Shown: positions 22,864-29,344 of the stretch, one piece after another
How the letters are laid out: every line of letters begins with the position of its first letter
How positions within the stretch are numbered: position 1 is the first letter of the stretch
From: Gaiellasilicea sp038324115
GTDB taxonomy: Bacteria; Actinomycetota; Thermoleophilia; Gaiellales; Gaiellaceae
DNA: 30,033 nt
NCBI GenBank assembly: GCA_038324115.1
Contig: JBBQHQ010000013.1
Span: 1-30,033, forward strand
Reading direction: 5' to 3'
The notes under the pieces: generated by a model
Told to the model about the DNA's origin: nothing
Databases searched by the model: none
What the model saw: only the letters and a program-made list of their open reading frames with translations
Program-made: the position numbers and the translations under genes

Positions 22864-23355
22864 TTAGTTGCGCAAGGCAACAAGCTCAGGCACCAGGCTG
22901 CCGTTCTCGATCCGGAGCTCGAGCATCGTGTGCGCCAGGGAGCTGCGGCGCTCGGTCGGGCTGCCGGGATTGAGGATCCAGACGCCCTCGTGCAAGTCGG
23001 CGTGCGGGACGTGCGTGTGGCCGTAGACGATCGCGCCACAGCCGGGGAAGCGGGCGACGAGCCTCGCCTCCCTCCCCGTTCTCGGCCCCGGGACGTGCAC
23101 CAGCCCGATCCGCGCCCCCTCGGCCTCGACGACGAGCTCCTGCGGCAGCAGCGCGCGGAGCGCCGGCTCGTCCGCGTTCCCGTAGACGGCCTGCACGGGC
23201 GCGCCGAGCGCGCGCAGGGCCTCGAGCGAGGCAACAGAGCAGTGGTCGCCCGTGTGCAGGATCAGGTCGGCTGCCCGCAGTCGCCGGACGCACTCCTCCG
23301 GCAGCGCCCTCGTCCCCCGGGGAAGATGGGTATCGCCGAGGATCGCGACGATCAC
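22864..23355 (-). CDS. YfcE/MJ0936-type calcineurin-like phosphoesterase
   Basis: A 163-residue metallophosphoesterase. The metal-binding motifs appear in order: GDTH (8-11), TGDH (about 36-39), GNADE (about 59-63), LVHVPG and GHTHVPH (about 111-117), with NPGSPTERR near the C-terminus as in YfcE. Relatives hydrolyse phosphodiesters in vitro; the natural substrate is unknown. The GTG start overlaps the stop of the preceding aminopeptidase by four bases (GTGA), so it is the last gene of a three-gene unit. The stop is followed after 27 bases by the SOS-controlled LysM gene, which has its own promoter. Confidence 0.9.
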   Translation of the reverse strand: MIVAILGDTHLPRGTRALPEECVRRLRAADLILHTGDHCSVASLEALRALGAPVQAVYGNADEPALRALLPQELVVEAEGARIGLVHVPGPRTGREARLVARFPGCGAIVYGHTHVPHADLHEGVWILNPGSPTERRSSLAHTMLELRIENGSLVPELVALRN

Positions 23356-24464
23356 AGCACGCCGGGCAGGAAGGCGCCGTCGCGGTAGACGAGCGTGCCG
23401 TCGGCGTAGACCTCGGACCCCGTCCGCAGGTCACAGATGATGTCCCAGTGGAGGCCGGAGCGGTTCAGCCCGCCGGTCTCCGGATACGACGTCCCGAGAG
23501 CGAGGTGGACGGTGCCGCCGATCTTCTCGTCGAAGAGGATGTTCCGCGTGAACCGGTCGATCCCCGCATTGAGGCCGAACGCGAACTCGCCCAGCCGTCG
23601 TGCGCCGTCGTCCATCGCGATCATCCCGCGGAGGAACTCGACGCCGTGGGAGGCGTTCGCCTCGACCACCTCGCCGCCGGCGAAGCGCAGCTCGACGTCC
23701 TGCACCTCGCGGCCCTGATAGACGGCCGGATAGGTGAAGCGGATCACGCCGTCGACCTCCGTCTCCACGGGGGCCGTGAACACCTCGCCGTCGGGAAAAT
23801 TCTCCTTGCCGACCGAGGGCTCCCAGGTGCGGCCGCCGACGCCGAGGGTGAGGTCGGTGCCCTCCGCGACGATCCGGAGCGACCGCACGCCCTCGAGGAA
23901 AGCCTTCGCCGCGAACGCCGTGGTCGCGAACTCGCGCCAGGCCGCGACGGGATCGGGCTGGTCGAGCTTGCCCGCCGCGTAGACGAAGCTCGCGTACTCG
24001 TCCAGCGACATCTCGGCGTCCTGGGCCGCCGCCTCCGTCGGGTACGCGGTCAGCACCCACTTGAGCTCGCCGGCCGCGGCACGCGCGAGGTAGCGGTTGC
24101 GCGACGCCTCCCGGGCGCGGGCGAACCTCGCCTGCCGCGCGGGATCGACGTTCGAGAGGCTCTTCGTGTTCTCGTCGGCCTCGACGATGATCCGCACATC
24201 GGCCTTCTCGTTCACGGCGACGAACGATGGGTTCGCCCAGTCGAGCTGCGCGTCCGAGCCTCCGGCGAACAGGAGCTCGTGCTCCCGGGCGAGCCGGATC
24301 CGCTGCAGCGGATGCCCCCCGGCCCGGATCACCTGGCGGTGGATCTCGATCAGGAGAGGCTTGGCGAGCAGCGGCCCCTCGATCGTCACGAGCTCTCCCG
24401 GCTGGACGTCCGTCGAGTAGCCGACGAGAACGGCGGCTAGCCGCTCGATCCGCGTGTCAGCCAT
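23352..24464 (-). CDS. M29 family aminopeptidase (AmpS/PepS/aminopeptidase T type), copy 2
   Basis: A cytoplasmic two-metal aminopeptidase that removes N-terminal residues. The ATG at 24464, with a GGGAGG ribosome-binding site 7 bases upstream, gives 370 residues. The family's active-site residues are all present: Glu227 (FPDGEVFTAP), Glu293 (LGEFAFGLN), His320 and Tyr327 (HLALGTSYPE), His339 and Asp341 (LHWDIICD). It overlaps the upstream paralogue by 8 bases and the phosphoesterase by 4. It is clearly similar to copy 1 over its full length, so the pair arose by tandem duplication. Confidence 0.93.
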   Translation of the reverse strand: MADTRIERLAAVLVGYSTDVQPGELVTIEGPLLAKPLLIEIHRQVIRAGGHPLQRIRLAREHELLFAGGSDAQLDWANPSFVAVNEKADVRIIVEADENTKSLSNVDPARQARFARAREASRNRYLARAAAGELKWVLTAYPTEAAAQDAEMSLDEYASFVYAAGKLDQPDPVAAWREFATTAFAAKAFLEGVRSLRIVAEGTDLTLGVGGRTWEPSVGKENFPDGEVFTAPVETEVDGVIRFTYPAVYQGREVQDVELRFAGGEVVEANASHGVEFLRGMIAMDDGARRLGEFAFGLNAGIDRFTRNILFDEKIGGTVHLALGTSYPETGGLNRSGLHWDIICDLRTGSEVYADGTLVYRDGAFLPGVL

Positions 24465-25566
24465 CGAGGAACCTCCCCGCGCGCCAGACGAGCTCACCGT
24501 CGGCGTGCACCTCGCCGTCGGCCCGCAGGTCGCAGATCAGGTCCCAGTGCAGCTTCGAGTCATTCCTGCCCCCGAGCTCGGCGAAGCTCGAGCCGAGCGC
24601 GACGTGCATCGTCCCGCCGATCTTCTCGTCGAAGAGGATGTTCCGCGTGAACCGGTCGATCTCGTAGTTGAGCCCGAACGCGACCTCCCCCAGGATCCGG
24701 GAGCCGCCGTCCAGATCGAGCAGCGACTCCAGGAAGCCCCCGCCCCGCGCGGCCTCGGCGCGGACGACGCGGCCGCCTTCGAAGCCGAGCCGCACGTCCG
24801 CGACCTCGCGGCCCTCGAAGACGCCGGGGAAGCTGAAGCGGATCTCGCCCTCGGTCGCGTCCTCGTGGGGGCTGGTGAAGATCTCCCCGTCCGGCATGTT
24901 CGTGCGCCCGTCCGCGACCTGCCACGTCCGTCCGGCGACACCCACTCTCAGGTCGGTGTCCGGCCCGAGGATCCGGAGCTCGCGGACGCCGGCCAGACGG
25001 TCGGCATGGGCGGCGAGGACGCCGGAGACGCCCTCCCAATGGGCGACGGGATCCTGGCCGTCGAGAACGTGACAGGCGCCGTAGACGAACGCCTCGTACT
25101 CGGCCAGCGACATCTCCGCGTCCTGCGCGTAGGCCGGGACGGGCGCGACCGTGCCGACCCAGCGGAGGTCGCCGGCGGCGATCCGCTCCCAGCCGCGCTG
25201 GCTGAGCCGGCGACGGGCGGCGAGAAAGCGGCTGAGCCTGTCCGGATCGGCGTTCGTGAAGGCTCGCGTGTTCGCCTCCGCCCACACGGTGGCGACGGCG
25301 TCGAGCCGCTCGAGCTCGTCCCACTCGATCTCCGCGACGTGGTCGAGCTGCTCGTCGGAGCCCTCGGCGACCATCAGCTCGGCGAGGCGCTCGACAGACA
25401 CGTCGAAGTACGGGAGCGCCCCGGCCCGCAGCCCTGCGCGGTAGAGGGCGAGCAGCGACTCCTCCGCGATGTCGGCGCCCTCGATCCGGAAGACGTCCCC
25501 CTCGCGCAGCCGCAGTGAGTAGCCGACGAGGAGGTCGGCGAGCCGATCGAGACGGGGGTCGGTCAC
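24457..25566 (-). CDS. M29 family aminopeptidase, copy 1 (Tyr-to-Phe at the conserved active-site position)
   Basis: A 369-residue homologue of the following gene. Metal ligands are kept: Glu228 (MPDGEIFTSP), Glu294 (LGEVAFGLN), His321, and His340 and Asp342 (LHWDLICD). The position seven residues after His321, Tyr in copy 2 and in the family, is Phe328 here (HVALGSSFAE), so activity or specificity may differ. The GTG start is preceded by TAGAAG 6 bases upstream with no clear Shine-Dalgarno, suggesting a leaderless mRNA. It is the first gene of the aminopeptidase-aminopeptidase-phosphoesterase unit. Confidence 0.92.
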   Translation of the reverse strand: MTDPRLDRLADLLVGYSLRLREGDVFRIEGADIAEESLLALYRAGLRAGALPYFDVSVERLAELMVAEGSDEQLDHVAEIEWDELERLDAVATVWAEANTRAFTNADPDRLSRFLAARRRLSQRGWERIAAGDLRWVGTVAPVPAYAQDAEMSLAEYEAFVYGACHVLDGQDPVAHWEGVSGVLAAHADRLAGVRELRILGPDTDLRVGVAGRTWQVADGRTNMPDGEIFTSPHEDATEGEIRFSFPGVFEGREVADVRLGFEGGRVVRAEAARGGGFLESLLDLDGGSRILGEVAFGLNYEIDRFTRNILFDEKIGGTMHVALGSSFAELGGRNDSKLHWDLICDLRADGEVHADGELVWRAGRFLDG

Positions 25567-25590
25567 GCCGAGCTTCTAGCAGAGAACGGT

Positions 25591-25616
25591 GCCGGGCCCG
25601 TCTGCGCGGGCCCGGC
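25591..25616 (-). terminator. Strong GC hairpin after the glycoside hydrolase gene
   Basis: GCCGGGCCCG-TCTGCG-CGGGCCCGGC is a perfect 10-bp stem with a 6-base loop, 8 bases past the stop of the upstream gene. Downstream RNA (ACCGUUCUCUGC) is only mildly U-rich. It separates the glycoside hydrolase gene from the aminopeptidase operon. Confidence 0.65.
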
Positions 25617-25624
25617 TCGCCGTC

Positions 25625-27136
25625 CTACGGCTTGCTCTTCTTCTTGGGCTGCGCCGGCTTGGCGGCCTTGGCGCTCTTGCCAGGCTTCGTGGCCTTCGCC
25701 TTGCCACCGGCGAGCGGCGACGAGGTGAAAACCTGGACGCGGGCGGGTGCGAGCGTGGCCGCGAGCGCGACGGCGAACACCTGCCCGCTCGGGGCGGCTC
25801 CCTTGTAGGTCAGCGTGCGCCGGCGGTTCGCATCGGCGCGGCCCGCATCGCGGAGCAGGTCCGGCACCTGCGCCTCGGGCGTCGAGGCGGGGACGAAGCC
25901 CGCCTTGACCGTGACGTCCTCGGCCGCGGTGGGGACGTACGTGACGGCGCCCTTGCCCTTCTTCGATGCGAGCTTGCCGAACGTGACCGAGGCGCCGTCC
26001 GGGGTCCGGAGCGGCGTCCACGTCCTGAGCGTGCCCTGGCACTGGCCGCCGGTCGCGGCGATCGCCGCCTTGACCGCGGCGTTCGAGGCGCGCTCGCTGC
26101 CGTCGGCGCGGCGAAGCGCCGACTGCCAGCCCGAGCGGCTCTTCTCGTCCCAGTAGCCGAAGAAGTTGAGCTGCGCGACGTCGGGGTCGCAGACGACGTA
26201 GCGGATCAGGCCGTCGTAGATCGCCGCCTGGTTCGCCTCCGTCGTCACCCTGACGTTCTCGCTGTCCGTGTAGACACTGTTGCCCTCGGTCGAGACCTGC
26301 CAGCCGACCTCGTCGAGGTAGAGCTTCAGCCCCGTCGCCGTCGTCGCCTGCGCCGTCCCCGCGAAGGCGTCGTAGAGCGCCTGCTTGACGCGCGGCAGCT
26401 CCTGGACGCTCGCGTTCGGCCAGCCGTACGAGAACGTGAGCGGCACGGTGAAGTCGCTCGGGTTCGGGTACGGGTGGAAGCTGAAGCCGTCCATCAGCGG
26501 CGCGGGGCGACCGCTCCCGCGGTACCAGGCGCCGAGCGAGGCGAGAAAGTGCACGGGCGAGCTCTTGCCGGCAGCCGGCGGAGCCTTCTCGCCGCGGGGC
26601 GAGGAGCCGACGCCGAGCACCGTGGCGCCGCGCGCCTTCAGCGTGTCGTAGCCGGCGGCGAGGAACGGCCCGAACGCGGCACCGGAGAGGATCGTGCCCC
26701 GGCCGTCGCCCTGAGGGCGCCAGAACGTGTTCAGATTCGGCTCGTTGCCGACGATGTAGGTCGTCACCTGCGGGTAGGCGTTCGCGAGATTGGCGAGCCA
26801 GTTCGCGAACGCAGCCGGTGAGGCGCCGCCGCCCTCGATCTGGCTGGGCGGATACGGGTAAACCGCGAAGAGCACCTTGATCCCCCGCGCGAGCGCCGCC
26901 GGCACCGCACGGTCGAGGAACTCCTTGTCGGGAATCGTCGTCGGCGCGCTCGGCGACCAGCGCACGGTCATCACGTTCTGCTTCAGGCCGGTGTCGGCCA
27001 TCTGCCCGAAGAACGTCACGCCCCCGTCGGCCGAGTACTTGCCGGTGTCGTCGTTGGCGCCGAAGTCCACGGCTGCGGCCGTGCCGGCGAAGGTGAGCGC
27101 GCACACGAGTGCGAGCGCCGCAGTCAGCTTGGTCAA
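25625..27136 (-). CDS. Secreted clan GH-A-like glycoside hydrolase with Lys-rich C-terminal tail
   Basis: A 503-residue exported protein. Residues 1-22 form a signal peptide with an AAA end. A (beta/alpha)8-type catalytic domain follows (about 25-360), with the acid/base Glu132 in YIVGNEPN and a likely nucleophile Glu276 in LYLDEVGWQ, the paired glutamates of clan GH-A. A second, probably beta-sandwich, region (about 370-475) follows. The last ~28 residues are Lys/Ala/Pro-rich and very basic, which might bind anionic wall polymers. The exact GH family and substrate cannot be named. The start is TTG at 27136, supported by an AAAGAGG ribosome-binding site 6 bases upstream. It appears to be a single-gene unit with a terminator-like hairpin. 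Confidence 0.82.
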   Translation of the reverse strand: MTKLTAALALVCALTFAGTAAAVDFGANDDTGKYSADGGVTFFGQMADTGLKQNVMTVRWSPSAPTTIPDKEFLDRAVPAALARGIKVLFAVYPYPPSQIEGGGASPAAFANWLANLANAYPQVTTYIVGNEPNLNTFWRPQGDGRGTILSGAAFGPFLAAGYDTLKARGATVLGVGSSPRGEKAPPAAGKSSPVHFLASLGAWYRGSGRPAPLMDGFSFHPYPNPSDFTVPLTFSYGWPNASVQELPRVKQALYDAFAGTAQATTATGLKLYLDEVGWQVSTEGNSVYTDSENVRVTTEANQAAIYDGLIRYVVCDPDVAQLNFFGYWDEKSRSGWQSALRRADGSERASNAAVKAAIAATGGQCQGTLRTWTPLRTPDGASVTFGKLASKKGKGAVTYVPTAAEDVTVKAGFVPASTPEAQVPDLLRDAGRADANRRRTLTYKGAAPSGQVFAVALAATLAPARVQVFTSSPLAGGKAKATKPGKSAKAAKPAQPKKKSKP

Positions 27137-27200
27137 CGTGCCCTCTTTCTGTGTCCCGGTACAACGCCCTGTCGGGCTGACTATCGACTGTTCGACGCCG

Positions 27201-27234
27201 GAAGGAAAGGCCCTTGCGGCCCAGCTCCGTGGGC
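27201..27234 (-). terminator. Possible terminator after the DUF1611 gene
   Basis: On the minus strand GCCCA-CGGAGC-TGGGC (27219-27234) is a 5-bp hairpin soon after the stop codon, followed by CGCAAGGGCCTTTCCTTC with a short T-rich run. The stem is weak, so this is a tentative call. The whole 27137-27242 gap also holds the ribosome-binding site of the hydrolase gene. Confidence 0.35.
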
Positions 27235-27242
27235 GGCAGGTC

Positions 27243-28265
27243 CTACAGCGCCGCGAGCACGGCGTCGAGCAGCTTCTCTGGCCCGAAGCGCACAGGGTCG
27301 TCGGCGGGCAGCCCCGTCTCCGACTCTGCGGCGGCGATTGCCGCTCGGGCCTCCTCCTCGTCGAGCTGCCGCGTGTTCAGCGCGATCGCCCCGACGGACG
27401 CTTTCCGCGCCGGCAGCGAGATGCGCTCGTACAGCTCGACGAGCTCCGGGAGCGGCAGGATCGGCTGGCCCGGATAGCCCTCGATCTCGGTCTGGCCGGC
27501 GAGGTGGCAGAGCACGAAGACGTGCGGCGCCGACCCGTGGACGAGCCCGAGCGTCACGCCCGAGTAGGCCGGATGGATGAGCGAGCCCTGCCCCTCGACG
27601 AACAGGAGCTCTCCCCCGCGCTCGACTCCCTCGAGCACGAGCCGCTCGGTGGCGCCGGCGGTGAAGTCGGAGATGACGGCGTCGACGGCGATCCCCCAGC
27701 CCGCGATCGCGATTCCCGTCTGGCCCGTCGGGACGAATTCGGAGGCGATCCCCCGCTTCCGGGCGGCCCGGTCGAGCTCGAGCGAGACGGTCATCTTCCC
27801 GATCGCGCACTCCGAGCCGACGGTGAGCACCACCTGCGAACCATGGGTCAGGTTGGCGCCGGTGGGGACGTCGAGATCGGCGGGCGGCCGCCGCAGGTCG
27901 CGCAGCTCGGCGCCGTGCTCCCGCGCGAGCGCCGCGATCTCCTCGTCGTCGGCGAGGAACTGGTGCAGGCCGTTCTCGACGTGCAGCCCCGCCGAGACCA
28001 CCTGCCGGAGGAGCTCGCGCCAGGGCGCGGGAAAGCGGCCGCCCTGGGTGGCCACGCCGACGAGCGCCGTCGTCGGGCCGAGGGCGAGTGCCTCCTCGAC
28101 CGAGCCGACGATGGGCGCGCCGCCCATCGTCTCTCCCGCCCGGCCCGAGTCGAGGACGGCCACCACCTCGCGGCGGCCGTAGGCGAGCACGCCGCGGCCC
28201 GTCTTGCCGTAGTGGACGTCGCCGGAGAACCCCTCGGCGAGGATCAGAAGGCGTTCCTCAGACAC
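27243..28265 (-). CDS. DUF1611 family P-loop protein (DgcN-like, putative D-glutamate N-acetyltransferase)
   Basis: A 340-residue DUF1611 protein. The N-terminal third is the family's Rossmann-like domain. The C-terminal part has an unusual P-loop, VGSECAIGKMT (about residues 174-184), followed by the conserved segments PTGQTGIAIAG, DFTAGATE and VEGQGSLIHPAYSGVTLGL. In recently described D-glutamate catabolism a DUF1611 protein (DgcN) acetylates D-glutamate and an enolase-superfamily partner (DgcA) racemises the product. The partner gene here is directly upstream and overlaps by 8 bases, the same pairing. The GTG at 28265 is chosen because the frame further upstream only overlaps the epimerase gene. 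Family membership is firm; the reaction is inferred from the gene pair. Confidence 0.85.
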   Translation of the reverse strand: MSEERLLILAEGFSGDVHYGKTGRGVLAYGRREVVAVLDSGRAGETMGGAPIVGSVEEALALGPTTALVGVATQGGRFPAPWRELLRQVVSAGLHVENGLHQFLADDEEIAALAREHGAELRDLRRPPADLDVPTGANLTHGSQVVLTVGSECAIGKMTVSLELDRAARKRGIASEFVPTGQTGIAIAGWGIAVDAVISDFTAGATERLVLEGVERGGELLFVEGQGSLIHPAYSGVTLGLVHGSAPHVFVLCHLAGQTEIEGYPGQPILPLPELVELYERISLPARKASVGAIALNTRQLDEEEARAAIAAAESETGLPADDPVRFGPEKLLDAVLAAL

Positions 28266-29262
28266 CGAGACCGGGCGCGTCGGAGGGGACCTGGATCCCG
28301 TCGCGGAAGACGACGCCGGGCGAGGGGTCGTCCGCGAGCAGCAGGTTGCCGTCGAGATCGACGTGGTCGCAGAGCGGCGCGACGCAGCAGCCGGCCGCGA
28401 TCCCGAGCCCCGACTCGACCATGCATCCGAGCATGACGCCGAGCCCGAGGGCGCGGGCAGCGTGCGCCATCCGGATCCCCTCCCGGATCCCACCCGACTT
28501 CGCGAGCTTGATGTTGATCCCGTGCGCGATCTCCGCGCAGGCGGCGACGCTGTCGAGGCGGTGGCAGTCCTCGTCCACATAGATCGGGACGGGTGAACGC
28601 TCCTTCAGCGTCCGGCCGCCCTCGTCGCCCGCCCGGAGCGGCTGCTCGCAGTACTGCACACCGAGCTCCGCGAGCTGCGGCAGCGACTCGAGCGCCTCCT
28701 CGAGCGACCACCATTCGTTCACGTCCACCTGGAGCGGCCGGTCGGTGACGCCGCGGACGGCGCGGACGCGCTCGACGTCGAGCCCGTCGCCGCCGCCCAG
28801 CTTCAGCTTCAGGCGCCGGAACCGGGGCGCGGCGGCCTCGGCGCGGCGGGCCATGTCGTCGGGGTCGCCGAGCCAGACCGTCCAGGAGGTCGGCGGGCCC
28901 AGGCGCGGCAGCCCGAGGAGGCGCCAGACCGGGATCCCGAGCAGCTTGCCCTGGAGGTCGTGCAGGGCGGCGTCGAGCGCCGCCTTCGCGGCGTTCTGCC
29001 CCGGCGTCTCCGCGAGCCGCGCCTCGATCTCCTCGAGCGCGAACGGGTCGTCGCCGAGCGCCGCGCGGCCCGCGTCTTCCAGGAATGCCAGCGTCGACGC
29101 AGGCGTCTCCTCGTAGCGGTCGAGCGGGGCCGCCTCGCCCCGGCCCGTGACGCCGTCGTGGCGCAATTCGACCTGGACGACCTCCTCCTCGTCCCGCGAC
29201 TCGCGCGAGATTACGAAGGTCTCCGCGAGCCGGAGAGTGAGGGTGTGCGCCGAGAGCTCCAT
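28258..29262 (-). CDS. Enolase-superfamily epimerase (dipeptide epimerase / DgcA-like N-acetylglutamate racemase)
   Basis: A 334-residue muconate-lactonising-enzyme-type protein. Catalytic lysines lie in KLK (Lys152, Lys154) and in INIKLAKSGG (Lys252). Metal ligands are Asp180 (LQVDVNEWW), Glu206 (YCEQP) and the acidic YVDED motif near 230. An Asp302-x-Asp304 pair (HVDLDGN) is present; in L-Ala-D/L-Glu epimerases such a pair holds the substrate's free amino group. It could thus act on peptidoglycan-derived Ala-Glu or, as suggested by the DUF1611 neighbour, on N-acetylglutamate. The ATG at 29262 is preferred over an upstream GTG: TAGGGT lies 7 bases before it, fitting a leaderless start, and the shorter form matches the family N-terminus. 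Confidence 0.88.
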   Translation of the reverse strand: MELSAHTLTLRLAETFVISRESRDEEEVVQVELRHDGVTGRGEAAPLDRYEETPASTLAFLEDAGRAALGDDPFALEEIEARLAETPGQNAAKAALDAALHDLQGKLLGIPVWRLLGLPRLGPPTSWTVWLGDPDDMARRAEAAAPRFRRLKLKLGGGDGLDVERVRAVRGVTDRPLQVDVNEWWSLEEALESLPQLAELGVQYCEQPLRAGDEGGRTLKERSPVPIYVDEDCHRLDSVAACAEIAHGINIKLAKSGGIREGIRMAHAARALGLGVMLGCMVESGLGIAAGCCVAPLCDHVDLDGNLLLADDPSPGVVFRDGIQVPSDAPGLGV

Positions 29263-29269
29263 CCCGCGC

Positions 29270-29275
29270 ACCCTA
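29270..29275 (-). promoter_or_regulatory. Putative -10 element of the epimerase-DUF1611 operon
   Basis: TAGGGT on the minus strand ends 7 bases before the ATG, giving a predicted start of transcription at the start codon. No good -35 is visible, so the call rests on the -10 and the missing ribosome-binding site. Confidence 0.4.
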
Positions 29276-29283
29276 ATCGGCCC

Positions 29284-29312
29284 TTGAAACGGAAGGCGCA
29301 CCGGCGTACGGT
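29284..29312 (+). promoter_or_regulatory. Promoter of the M43-type protease gene (-35 TTGAAA, 17-base spacer, -10 TACGGT)
   Basis: TTGAAA (29284-29289) and TACGGT (29307-29312) are 17 bases apart and oriented toward the protease gene. The predicted leader is about 26 bases and contains GGGGGAGG just before the ATG, so this gene, unlike several others here, has a conventional leadered start. Confidence 0.6.
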
Positions 29313-29344
29313 CAGCCGGTCAGTCACCTTCAAGGGGGAGGAAC

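Noticed and set aside
29310..29323. Direct repeat GGTCAG-CC-GGTCAG downstream of the protease promoter's -10 element
   Set aside because: Two short copies only, easily due to chance at this base composition; no recognised operator.
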